Of a stretch of DNA of 64,000 nt, positions 27,707-40,744 are shown in pieces. Source of the DNA: Glandiceps talaboti (Eukaryota; Hemichordata; Enteropneusta; Spengelidae); the NCBI RefSeq assembly GCF_964340395.1, contig NC_135565.1, positions 9,538,742 to 9,602,741 of the forward strand. The letters are read 5' to 3'. The position numbers and the translations under genes were made by a program. Position 1 is the stretch's first letter, and each line of letters begins with the position of its first letter. The notes below the pieces were generated by a model that worked only from the letters and a program-made list of their open reading frames with translations, did not search any database and had not been told where the DNA came from.

Positions 27707-30284
27707 GAGTTGCATAAATCTGGCATTGCCTACCTTTTTGTCGGTTTTTAAATAATGCTATAAGTGACAAAATAACATGGTACACCTATACCCATACGTG
27801 GCAGAGATAGAATATAAGTGACAAAATAACATGGTACACCTATACCCATATGTGGCAGAGATAGAAACTTGTCCATTAATCAGTAGTGTTTATCTATTAA
27901 TATTCTGTTTGTCTTTGGTTGGATGCCTATGTTGATACAGACGATTTTATATCAATTTGTTTGACAGGTATCGATATTTCCCAGGCTGCAATCACCATTG
28001 CAAACCGAGACAATCCCGTCACAAATAAGTCGCGATATATTGTGGCTGATGCCACCAAACTAAAGGAAAGCTGTACAGAGTTCGAAAACTCTTTCACGAA
28101 AGCCTTAGCTTTAGCAACTCTGCATTGGATTGAAGACAAGGAGGAAGTGTTCAAAAACGTTTACTGGAGTTTAAAACCATCTGGAGGATTCATTGCATCA
28201 ACACTGATAAAGTACGCGGATGATACGTATGTTGCCGCGTATCAAGGGTGCTCACAACATCCTCGATGGAAGAAGTATCTAAAGGTAAGATGGAAATCAA
28301 ATAATTATTATGACAGTCACAATATACTTGATTTAACAACTTCAAGGTACACTTAGCAATATCAAAAAATATTGGAATATCAATTCTTACCACAACAGCA
28401 TTGTTAGCAAAGAAATACACGTGTTATGTAATACAAATGAGCAACACAAACCATTATATAAGACCAAAACAAAAGAATAGTTTCTAATCAGGACAGTGTG
28501 TCTAAAATGGCGAGATGACACGATTTTTTTTTTAATTGTCAAAATTACAAAAAAAAATACTGTTTGCATATTAAGAGGTACTCACAGTATTCTACGTACT
28601 GATGGATACTTAACTATCACTTACAATAGGAAACTTGCAATCCACACTGAGCATGCTCAGACGCAAAGGACTATGGGATTATTTGTGGTTATTGATATAC
28701 CTAATCTGGAGCTACGGATAAAATAAACCTCCCACAATGGTCAAGGTGACTATGAATTGATCATTCGTGGTTACAAACAATGTAACATTATTGTTTACGA
28801 TGCTAAATGATTAGTAATTATTATCACATTTCCCATGATGCAACATTCAACATGGCGGGTTTGCAAGTTCCCTATTGACTGAACACAAACTTTGTGCGAG
28901 GTTATCTTATCAATGATACAATGACGTAATTTATTATATGTATAAAAAATGTACAGGAATTCCTTACTCTGTAATCAACAGTTCTAACAATGCCAGAACA
29001 TAGATTGTAATGTGATAGAAGGCATGCATTGACATTAAAATTGTACTAGAATCGTTTTTGCAAGTATTTTTAGTCGCTCCTACTAAGCTTATAAATGTAG
29101 CTTATGCCAATTTTAAAACGCATGGCAATAGATATATTTCCTTATTGCATATTTTACTGATAGGATTTCAAGTGTGATATCCTACCTTTTAATGGGACAC
29201 ATGAGGAGATCAATGAAATGGTCACAAGAATAGGATTCAAAATTCGTAGAAGTTTTGTTGAATCGATAACATGGAAGCTGGATTCAGTGGATGAACATAA
29301 AGGTATGGTAACACAGTACTGTTACAGACCCACCATATAACTTATGTGAATAGTGAAGAACATTGCACTGATAACGAATGTTATTGATAAACCTTTTTTT
29401 TTACTCTGAGCAATTGCACCATTGCCATTATTATTACATCATTGGTATGGAATCATGATACACTATACTTGGGTGTTCTCAGTGAAAGACTGTGTTGAAG
29501 AATTCGAACTAGAGTTACAGGCGATCTGAACAGGGCAAAGTGGAGAAAGTAGTATTAAGAAGTAGTTCTTGATACACAACCAATGTTTCTATTTAGGCCT
29601 AAAATGTTTGGTTCCGGTTATCCAACCCCCACATATTTTTTTTTACTGCCGACCATAAACATAGTTTTACATATTTTACATTAAAATACCAAAAATTGTG
29701 AAGTCCCACGAGAAATAGTGGATGTGTAACCTGACATCAACTTAAAAATACAACGTAAAACTATTCACCCAATCTGAAATGGCTATACACCTGATGGGAA
29801 GAAACCAATAACACGTACAGACATCATATGGAAAACAGCGGAAAGCATAACTCCCTCAGCTAGACACTCACTCACACATGAATAAAAATATTCAAATTAA
29901 TCAAAAATCTACTTACCCTACCTATTTTACAATTGAACGTTATCGGAACCAAAAATGATTTGTTAAGACATTACTTAACTACAAGTAACGTTTCTTCGTC
30001 TCTTCTTGCCGACAAGCTTTGTAAAACTCTCCATTACTGGACGTAATATCAATGTTGCATAATCTAGCTTAATTGTTATATATTTATGATCAATGTCAAC
30101 TTGTCACACATTTCTCCTAGGATTCCTGAAACCTACTCTTGGACAACTGGATTACATACCATTGGAATTACATGACGAATTTATGGAAGATGCTTACCAG
30201 ATATTCTGTTCTGTTGCACCGAAGGATGAAGAAGGGCTCCCGTACTCGCGCAATGAGGCTGTGTTCATGAAACTTGAGAAGTGA
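25850..30284 (+). CDS. JHAMT-like SAM-dependent methyltransferase, paralogue C
   Basis: Exons 25850-26033, 27968-28284, 29164-29302 and 30121-30284; 804 nt, 267 aa plus TGA, phases 1-0-1. The SAM-binding motifs are as in B ([34 protein letters not shown]). Relative to B, exon 1 differs at residues 17, 23 and 59 and exon 2 at nine residues. In the C-terminal exon C has YSRNE where A, B and D have YWR, a Trp to Ser change at an otherwise constant position. The enzyme looks intact, but this change and several others lie in the lid half, where substrate choice is usually set. Intron 1 has gained a SINE and intron 2 a MITE since the split from B. Confidence 0.9.
26053..26295 (-). mobile_element. 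tRNA-derived SINE with target-site duplication
   Basis: Present in gene C intron 1 and absent at the matching site of gene B. It is flanked by 13-bp direct repeats, GGTATGGTACTTC (26040-26052) and GGTATCGTACTTC (26296-26308). On the minus strand it begins GGCTCCCTGTAGCGTAGTG with an A-box-like TAGCGTAGTGATTAGCGC, then ACGGGTTCTGTGACC near the B-box position, and ends in an A-rich tail (complement of TTCTTTTTTCTTTCTTTTT). A relative of its body lies at 49888-49995. Confidence 0.85.
26530..27750 (+). mobile_element. S1-type satellite-core element in gene C intron 1
   Basis: Sister of the element at 19735-20985. It starts GTTCCATAAGGGAAG, then has TG, TATG and (TCTG)n tracts (26575-26840), the same AT-rich core and a shorter (GACA)n tract (about 27623-27703), and ends GAGTTGCATAAATCTGGCAT. 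The two copies differ mainly in microsatellite length. Confidence 0.72.
28628..28873. mobile_element. 246-bp MITE with AGGAAACTTGCAA ends (gene C intron 2)
   Basis: Inverted ends AGGAAACTTGCAA and TTGCAAGTTCCCT, flanked by AT on both sides. The matching site in gene B (about 21811-21825) reads CACTTACAATTGACTG without the element, so the filled and empty sites are both visible and imply a 2-bp AT target duplication. A second copy of the same length lies inverted at 37958-38203. Confidence 0.88.
29610..29953. mobile_element. GGTTCCGATTAC MITE, copy 4 (gene C intron 3)
   Basis: Left end GGTTCCGGTTATCC, right end TTATCGGAACC. Colinear with copy 2. Confidence 0.75.
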
Positions 30285-30434
30285 AAAATCGCTAAATCTG
30301 GTTTTCACAACCGTTTAATATGAAGGCATTAGTGATATAAGTCCTTAACTGCAAAAATGCTATTATGAGGTAAAAGGCCAAAGGTTAAATATTAGTTTTG
30401 GCACTTGGTCCTACAACCTTTGTCAAAGTTAAAG

Positions 30435-30500
30435 CACGCTTTTAGCACAACTGAACTGAGGTTCAGTAGTGCTATAGGGATCGCCCGGTGTCTGTGTGTC

Positions 30501-30580
<80 letters not shown>

Positions 30581-31155
30581 CAACTTAAAGTCAAAAACCG
30601 CTGAACCGATTGCCATATTTGGTGGGTCCATTACATTGTTCAAATCAAAATGATCTTACCACCGGTTGTGATTTGGGTAAAAAAAATGTGATTTTTGGTC
30701 AAAAAATTGGGCTCAAATTGGGGTAAAACATTCTTCAGAATGTTTTTACTAAGAATCATTCATGATATGATGGTTCCATCAGTGATATGCAAATTAGGGC
30801 TAAAACTGTGTGTTTTTGGTCAAAAATCTATAATTCCAAAACCAATGACCAGATTGGGCTGAAATTTAATGGGAATGCATCTAGGGATGTATGGACGAAG
30901 AAATGTTGAGCATACAATGATTCTGTGAGTGATATGCAAATTAGGTGTACAAATCTTCATTTTTGGTCAAAAACATATATCTCAAAAAGTACTTAGTGAA
31001 CAAAAAGATTGAAAAGTGTATGCAAATATATCTATTAACATGACCACGCCCATAGCAACAACCAGATGATCGCGTATATCGCAAAGATCACCTATTGTTA
31101 GCATGGACTAGCATATGGATAAACATTTTTAACAACTGTACAGTTGTGCTACAAC
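30435..31155 (+). mobile_element. S2 satellite-core element, complete copy
   Basis: The left end is TTTTAGCACAACTGAACTGA then GGTTCAGTAGTGCTATAGG. A (TG)n tract (30490-30578) follows. Next come core units with GATATGCAAATTAGGGCT and TTTTGGTCAAAAA words, then a unit with CATGACCACGCCCATAGCAA. The right end is ACTGTACAGTTGTGCTA followed by CAACGCCATTGTCGG. The ends form an inverted repeat (AGCACAACTG / CAGTTGTGCT). No transposase. Other pieces: 11975, 35028, 36115 and 40750. Confidence 0.75.
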
Positions 31156-33348
31156 GCCATTGTCGGTATTTTTTAAAATCCAGCTTGGTACTTAGGAGTG
31201 AGATCCATAGTTGAGATCAAAAATCAAATGCTTTTAGTTGGGGGGGGGGGGGGTTAATTCTTAGGAAACTGGATGCGTTGTGAATCAGTTAAATATATTC
31301 TCACCATAAGCCAAACATTGCAAGGAACTAATCTACTCTTAATAAGAATTACTATTTTAACTAAGAAGCAAAGAACAGTCCGAAATAAATACCTGTACAG
31401 CTATATATTCTTCTGTGGCTGTTTCTCTACCGTGCTTGGACCGATTTGTGAACAAACAACTTGGTACATGTACACGTCACTTTCGTTTGTGGTTCCACAA
31501 CTCATAACGGATAACTATTTTTAATTTTTGTAGAAAAGTACTGGTATGAGCAATCTTGGCTATGATTGTTAATGCTTGTCAAAATCGTGTTATTTCCTGT
31601 ATATTACTCAGATGACTGAAAGCAAATTGTACTTACTTTACAAAGGTATGCAAGTCATCAAATGAAAGGTTTTACTCATATTCTTGATCCCAGCTGGTTA
31701 CAAGCACTATATTAACCAGATTTAAACCGAATGCCTTTCTTAAGGGTAATATTGAGCTTTTTGTTCCCACACATAAAATAATTGCTGGAATGCAACAATC
31801 TTTCTTATAGTAGGCTATTAGTATATGATAAATCCTTGAATTCGCAAATAGATGTGCCAAACTATAGAAATCTGAAAGTACTTTGTTATATCAATCTATG
31901 TATGTACATGTAGTGGAACAGATGTAATTGCTTTTTAAATCAAATTATTCAAATTTACAGGGATACACATACATCCGACATGCATATAGACATACGTACA
32001 TTTACACATGCATACAGAACAAATGTATGGATTGCTTATTGGTACTATTTGAACATAATAAGTTTTAGTTCTACATCTGTGTGATTTTTGAAGCCCAAGT
32101 GAAAGTTAGTTGTCGAAAAAGTTATTCAAATATCCGCTACCTATTCTCAATACAGGAAAGCTTGACTCGACTTTGAACACTCCAACTTTCGCGATCTCCT
32201 ACATGTATACCCGGGATATGTACACTCGTTTCCACAGCAAATAATAAACGTTGCTAGTACGCATCAGAAAGTTTATAACTTTATGGTAAGCATGATACCA
32301 CTCTATACTTTGATTCTCGTTTACGGCAATATACCCTTTATGTAACGCTCAATTCAAGAATTTCGCGATGCACACCACGATGAGGTGAATTTCCATGGCT
32401 CTCAAGTTCGTTTGGTTTCTCAAAATATCAAATTCAGATCTGGATAGAAACTTATCGGTATATATTTCGATATACTTACCTTTCAATACAAGCAACCTGA
32501 ATTCTTTGAACTGTCTAGAACAAAGCCAATCAATGTCGGAAAATTGGGGAAAATTGACTCAATTAAACCACTTAGTATACTGCCCAACATTACACAGTAA
32601 CACAGTAACAAAATTTACTGTTTTCATTTGCATTGTTGTGATAATGTTATTTTTTACGAATAAATGCACGCGTTCTTGCAGCAAACGCGCCCTCAGTATC
32701 GAAAGATTTATATTAAAGCAAAGAGAGAAGATTTTCAATTTTGATCGAAGAAAAGATTGTATGGATTTATCTTGGGGAATTCTCCAGCAAGAATTTTCGG
32801 TAGAAAGCGGGTGATTTCACCCGGAATTTGAAGCTGACCTGGTTTGACCGACGATCTCCTCATGTATGCTTTCAGAAACAGAAACACGCGCGAGTATGAA
32901 CGAAGGAAAACAAGATTTTAAATTTTGAAATAGTGAAGAGATTGTATGATTGCTTGCAGATGCGATCTTATGGCCAACTACAACATGTAATGTGAAGCTT
33001 TTATAGAACATTGTAGCATAGCTCTCCTAAGTCCTAAAAGCTTTTTGATTTAGCTTTTAAACATGAATGCATCATTTGCATAATTAATTAGTTTGTGATT
33101 AAGCAATACCTGAAGAATGCAACCTTCAAATAACACATGAGTTGGTACATAAATCGATGTATTAAACCTCATATACGTTGGTACATAAATCGATGTATTA
33201 AACCTCATATACGTTGGTACATTAATCGATGTGTTGTACCGTAAGTAGTTTCATTGGAATTGATGCACTGTAGCTCATAAGAGGTAGTGTCCACAGACAT
33301 ACAGGAAGACATATACACAGACACAGACAGACAGGAAGGCAGACAGGC

Positions 33349-33399
<51 letters not shown>

Positions 33400-34032
33400 T
33401 AGATAGACCTATAAAACAACCTTTCCTTGTGGAAAGTTAAAATGAGTAAACATTGACAATTTCTCAACTCAGTTCATAGCTACAGGTCTTTGATCAAAAT
33501 GGCATGGCACAATACATTGCATCACAATGTACTGTACATACCATACAATACCGTTCAATGGTATAGAATCATATCACGTGGTATACTGTTCTATACTGTA
33601 CTAAATATATACTGTACGTGCGCAGCATGAGAACATACTGCAATCTAATATTCCACATCGTCTAAGTAAAACAAACTTCGAATCATAATCCTTACATTCT
33701 ATAGTATCATACCAGGAGGTCGAATTCTGTATACAATTATTTGTTTTAAGTTGAGAAACTGAAAAACGTGTGTCAAATCATATAAAACTCCTTTTTGTTT
33801 TAGGGGTGACCTAAAAATCTAAAGGAAAGACACTAATTTACAAGCTATAACGTAACAGTTCAAAGGTGGGGGCACAAGGGCAGGCTGGTCACGCCGGTTC
33901 AAAGTTCAAATCAGATAAAACTGGCCCCAAGACAACCAAATGACCTTTGGGTGACACCTGTTACAAAACGCTGTGCAGTGACAAATTGTGTCATGACAGT
34001 TGGCTAAACACAAATTAATCAATCAATTGAAC
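31156..34032. other. Intergenic C-D with S1-type fragment and regulatory candidates
   Basis: A G-run is at 31240-31252. 31480-31720 matches the block downstream of gene B. A 139-codon open frame at 32395-32814 has one hydrophobic stretch but no family or splice context. 33050-33440 is an S1-type right end: tandem GTTGGTACATAAATCGATGT units, (GACA)n at about 33333-33400, and the terminal hairpin CCTTTCCTTGTGGAAAG. Confidence 0.45.
33855..33958 (+). promoter_or_regulatory. Half-site cluster upstream of gene D
   Basis: AGTTCA-A-AGGTGG (33857-33869) and GGTTCA-A-AGTTCA (33896-33908) are direct repeats of AGGTCA-like words spaced by one base, the DR1 layout used by several nuclear receptors. TGACCT-TTGGG-TGACAC (33941-33957) matches the element upstream of gene B. 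Binding is not shown by sequence alone. Confidence 0.35.
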
Positions 34033-35102
34033 ATGAACAAGGACTACAAGGCAGACTACCTAACCAATAGCTCCCTACAACACAGTGCTGCCTTTGAAGC
34101 ACTGTCTTTGTGGGATGATGACGATTGGAAAAACGATGAGAATATTTTGGACATAGGATGTGGAACCGGTGGCTTCACCAAGATTATAGCAAGCCGTGAC
34201 AATGTACAAAGTGTTGTTGGTGAGTGGTACACATTACTTCACTTTGCAAAGACATGTGTTTGAGGTACTGGGCTGTAAGACCGTCAAATCATAAGATTTA
34301 TATGCATTTCTACCTGTTACTCATACAATAATTAGATATGTCGCTTTGTAAACGGCTATTCTAACTGTAATGCTATTGACTGTTCCACACGCCCAAACAC
34401 TGACCTATAGTTTTCAAGGTCAGTCAACCTTCAGTTTCAACAGGAAAGATTTTTGATATGAGCTCTATTTGATCGTTGTTTGCTAACAAATACAATGCAA
34501 CCGGACTAAAATAACCGACAAAATAGCTTAATTCATTCAGTTGTACGTTAACTATGATTTTAAAATACAATATGGCAATTACTGATATGCATGACTGATT
34601 AGTACACAAAATCACGGTGCACCTACGCAATTGTGAATAACTGATCACGTGGCGCCCGTCCTATGAATAATAATAAACACATGACAGTATTTTCATAGAT
34701 TCTTTATAAATGACATTGAAACTTCAAGAGTACTCGGATTGGAAAGCATTTATGTAGTTTATGACCCTTTTCTGGTCTTTACTAACAATAAAAACACCAA
34801 CTGTCACATTTCCTTTGTTTTGTGCCGAATCAAATTGACTGTTAAAAGACTACATTTAGTATACAAGGGCACTGGAAAACAGTTGAATGTCCAAGGAACG
34901 ATCGTCTGTATTGTATTCGAACTGAGGACTTAGTCAATGCAGATATTCCAGTTCACGCTTGAAGAACCGTGAATTTATCTGAAATTCCTAAAGTCTAATT
35001 TTCGAGTGAATAATAATTCAACTATTTTTAGCACAGCTAAACTAATAAAGCTTCAGTAGCGTTATAGGCATGGTGTCATGTCTGTCTGTCTGTATGTATG
35101 TA

Positions 35103-35167
<65 letters not shown>

Positions 35168-38100
35168 TTCTGTCTGGTCTGACTGTTTGTGGTGGTAGTG
35201 GTGGTGGTGGTATATATGTGTGTCTGGACGACTTCAATTCAGAAAATATTTGACCGATTGCCTATGAGATTTGGTGGGGAAATTACTTTTGGTGTCTAGT
35301 GGGAATTGTTCAAAGCAAAATGGTCGGATCACAGGTGTGTGATTTGGGTCCAAATATGTCAATTTTTGTCGCAAAAAGTTAATTCAAAAACTACTGAACA
35401 GATTGGTCTGAAATGTATTGGGAACATTCCATATGCAAATTAGGGCTAACCATGTGTCATTTTGGTCAAAAATATTTCATTCCAAAACGACTGAGCACAT
35501 TAGATGCCTCCAGGGGTATAAGATGAAGAAATAGTATTCATGATTTTCCAAAGTTCCAAAGACAACTTCAGAGAAAATTATGAACAAATTTGTATTGTGT
35601 ATCAATTAATATACATGTAGCCCATGAATTAACTCCCTAAACCGAATCCATGATTGAATACTTTCTACTCATGTATTAGTATTCAATACTATTTCATTAA
35701 TATTATGTCTTAATTGTCAGGTATTGATTATTCTGTGTCTGCTATCAACATTGCAAAACAAGAAAATTCTGTCGCAAATAAGACCCGCTATGTTGTGGCT
35801 GATGCTACCAAACTAAAGGGCGCATTTACGGAGTACGAAAGCTCTTTCACAAAGGCTGTCTCCTTCAATACTATTCATTGGATTGAAGATAAGGACCATG
35901 ATAATGTTTTCAAAAACGTTTACTGGAGTTTGAAACCATCCAGCGGATTCGTTGCATCGATCTTGATAAGGAATCCGGAAGATACATTCGTCACCGTGCG
36001 TGATGGGTGTTTACAACTTCCTCGATGGACAAAGTATTTAAAGGTAAGAGGTAGCAAAAGCTCGATGATAAAAATGTAGTAAAAGGCAGTAGACCCTGTC
36101 TACTTTATTGTTGATTGGTAAATACCTTAACAACATGAGCAACCATGACCATGCCCTCAGCAACAACCAAATGCCAGTATATTTTGTTAAAATAACATCG
36201 TCATCTTCTAGACAAGTGAGTTAAAATTCAAAAAATATATGCAAACGAACCACCTAGCAACCATGACCCATATAATAGCGATGCTATGACAGTGAATTTG
36301 ACAAATATGACAACAGGGATTCTTAGACAAGTGATCAGACATTCAAGAAATGTGTGTAAATGTGTCTAGCAACAAGACCCCGCACATAGCAACAGCCAAA
36401 TGATCATGTATGTTACAAAGATAACAACAGGGATTAATAGACAAATGAATAAAACATTCAAAACATGTATGCAAATTTGTCTAGCACCAAGGCAACGCCG
36501 ATAACAACACTCATATGATGATGTATACTGCAAAGATACCATCAGGGATTCATAGACAAGTGAACGAATATTAAATAAAGTATGCAAATGTGTCTAGCAA
36601 CATGACCATGCCTTAGCAAAAGCCAAACGATCGTTTATATTGCCAAGATAATGGGTTAATAGGCAAGTGAATAAACATTTTAAAAATGTATGCAAATATG
36701 CTTTGCAACAGGACGACGCCCATAGCAACAGCCAAATAGTCGCATATTGCAAAGATAACAGGGCTAGATAGGCAACACAATAATCATTCAGCATTTGAAC
36801 ACCTATATCTAGCATGGATCAGCATGTGAATAAACGTTTTGCTAAAACTGTACAATTGTGCTAAAACGCCATTGTCGCCATTTTCAATTGTGGTGCTTGA
36901 AATTGGAAGCAAAATGTTCCAAATCACCATTACTTTTTATAAATATAGATATATTGTACTGCAATAAATTTCGCAAATCAGCCAAAAAAATAGTTGTTAT
37001 CTCAGTCTTTTGTCGCATCTTGTTTATCAATATGTAGTGATAAGGCATCTTGTGTCATTTTTATTTCCTTTTTCTGAGTGAAGGAAAGTATTGGGTAATA
37101 ATACATAATAAAGACTTTTATATATATAAAGTGCAATTTCATAGCATCGATGAAGTTGAAAAAATATTACATATGGTATAGAACATCTTGCAATCTGTCA
37201 TTGCAATATGTCCAGCACTGATACATTCTCCTATTCCCATTTTAATTTGCTGTATATCAGCACTGTCTCCGTAATTTTAGCCTGTCTTGTTGTTATTTAT
37301 GTTCTTTGATTATTGTATGTCAATCTTTGACCTGAATGACTGACAGCGATTTTCCATATATACACTGTGGACAATAAAGTTATTTCTATTCAATTCTATT
37401 CTATTCTATTCTACTCTAGTAATAAATACACATTTTCTTTTAGCGTTATATGAATATATAACTGCATGTGATCTTGAGAATGAAATAAAACACGTGGGTT
37501 TAATTGTTGTGTGAGCGAAAGACATACATAATTCTTATGAATATTGAGTAACTGTATTAATACATAATGACTAATATGATATAAATTTCTATTCAATCCT
37601 CTGCCTCTTCCTATCTCTGCTGATAGGACTTCAAGTGCGATCTCTATCCATTTAATGGTAGACTTGAAGACTTAAATGAAATGGTCACACGGAACGGATT
37701 TAGAATTCACAGAAGTTTCCATAGATCACTTGAGTGGAAGTATGGGTGTACTGAAAAAGATAAAGGTGGGGTAACATACGAACAGTTATAGATGATATAC
37801 CGCTATGGAAATCAAGGCAAAAGTGGACAAAAACTAAAGTTGTTGCATGTTGGGTATTAAATATTAAGTGGGGGTAGAGGTGCCATAGTTATGTCCATTA
37901 ATACTACTTTACCCCTGATAATTCACAAATGTCTCCTGGTTTGAATTTGAATTCAATAGGGAACTTGCAAACCCGCAATGTTGAATGTTGCATCATGGGA
38001 AAAGTGATGATAAATACTAATCGAATAGTATTGTAAACAATAATCTTACATTGTTTTTAACCACAAATGATCAATTCATAGTCACCCTGACAATTATGGG

Positions 38101-38923
38101 AGGTCTATTTTATTGGCAACTCGAGATGAGGTATTACGATAACCACAGCTAATCCCATAGTCCGTTGCGTCTGAGCATGCTCAGTCTAGATTGCAAGTTC
38201 CCTATTGTTTATGTGAAAATAAGAGCTGGGGATACAATTCTGTATTGCATGATGTCAAATCAATACCAAAAATGGAGGCGTGGTGTAAGTTGTAAAATTA
38301 GTATACGCACTGTGGTTGAGTGTGTGGCCATGTGAGGAAACCTTGCTATCGGAAATGCCTCCTACGGTGATCGCAATCAACAACGTGTTGTAACATGTGT
38401 GTCTAAGTTTACCTATGTTTTGATTTCCATAGTTACTGTAATAACAAACGTGAACAATCACTTTAAAACTGTTTACAATGATAACCGAAGCCATTTACAA
38501 ACATTTACTAATTATTACCCTAAATATGAAACATAAGACCCTTTATATTTTGGTTCATAGCACTAATATCTCTGTAGCAATGTATGTAAATATATGTACA
38601 ATTGAAAATAAATCATCATGTGACCTATCTAATTATGATCACGATTGTGAAATATGTTTCGAGGTAGAATGGGTTCAAGAAATTCAAATTAATTGTATTG
38701 AATATATCAAATGTTACAATTCATGATAATTAATTTAAGATTTTTGTTTGTCATTACAGCATTAATAAAAACTACTTTCAAACATCTGGATTACATACCA
38801 TTGGAATTACACGACGAGTTTATTGAAGATGTATATCAGCTGTTTTGCTCTCTTGCACCGAAGGATGAAGAGGGAAATCCTTACTGGCGAATAGAATTCG
38901 TTTACTTGAAACTTGAGAAATAA
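34033..38923 (+). CDS. JHAMT-like SAM-dependent methyltransferase, paralogue D
   Basis: Exons 34033-34219, 35721-36043, 37627-37765 and 38760-38923; 813 nt, 270 aa plus TAA, phases 1-0-1. It is the most divergent copy: one extra Asp in WDDDDWKND before motif I, GTGGFTKI after it, GIDYSVSA for the strand-2 acid and two extra residues in WIEDKDHDNVFKN. The last exon begins ALIKTTFKHLDY where the others have F/VLKPxLGHLDY. Core SAM motifs and the C-terminal [10 protein letters not shown] and YWR are kept. The start is the ATG of MNKDYKADY; longer open frame upstream lacks an ATG. An S2 element lies on both sides of exon 2, and a 246-bp MITE lies in intron 3. It looks functional. Confidence 0.88.
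35028..35580 (+). mobile_element. S2 element, left part (gene D intron 1)
   Basis: Left end TTTTTAGCACAGCTAAACTA, then TTCAGTAGCGTTATAGGCAT, (TCTG)n (35080-35178), a short TGG tract and core units (ATATGCAAATTAGGGCT, TTTTGGTCAAAAA). It stops in mid-core about 140 bp before exon 2. Confidence 0.7.
36115..36885 (+). mobile_element. S2 element, tandem core and right end (gene D intron 2)
   Basis: About six degenerate ~110-bp units with the words CTAGCAACATGACCACGCC, CATAGCAACAGCCAAATGAT and GATTAATAGACAAGTGAATA. It closes with the S2 right end ACTGTACAATTGTGCTA and AAACGCCATTGTCG. It begins about 70 bp after exon 2 and has no left end of its own. Confidence 0.72.
36960..37420 (+). mobile_element. 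Non-LTR retroposon 3' tail
   Basis: The segment ending ACACTGTGGACAATAAAGTT followed by imperfect (TTCTA)n (about 37386-37418) has the form of a LINE or SINE 3' end with a short tandem tail. It lies in gene D intron 2 about 200 bp before exon 3. The 5' limit is not visible and no reverse transcriptase frame is present. Confidence 0.45.
37958..38203. mobile_element. 246-bp MITE with AGGGAACTTGCAA ends (gene D intron 3)
   Basis: Same length and inverted ends as 28628-28873, in opposite orientation, again with AT on both sides. Internal words AACATTCAAC/GTTGAATGTT, CATGGGAAA and CTGAGCATGCTCAG are shared. Confidence 0.85.
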
Positions 38924-40735
<1,812 letters not shown>

Positions 40736-40744
40736 GCAAGTGTT

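Larger units (their letters stand above)
24986..33115 (+). repeat. Tandem segmental duplication, unit 2 (contains gene C)
   Basis: Sister of 18450-24985. It is longer because of later insertions: a tRNA-SINE (26053-26295), a ~40 bp stretch before exon 2 (27917-27958), a 246-bp MITE (28628-28873), an S2 element (30435-31155) and about 1.3 kb of unshared DNA (31730-33010). Confidence 0.78.

Noticed and set aside
32395-32814. 139-codon frame with one hydrophobic stretch between C and D
   Set aside because: No family, no upstream signals, and a random frame of this size is not surprising in AT-rich DNA.
34000-34032. N-terminal extension of gene D
   Set aside because: The frame opens with TTG, not ATG; the ATG at 34033 matches the paralogue start.
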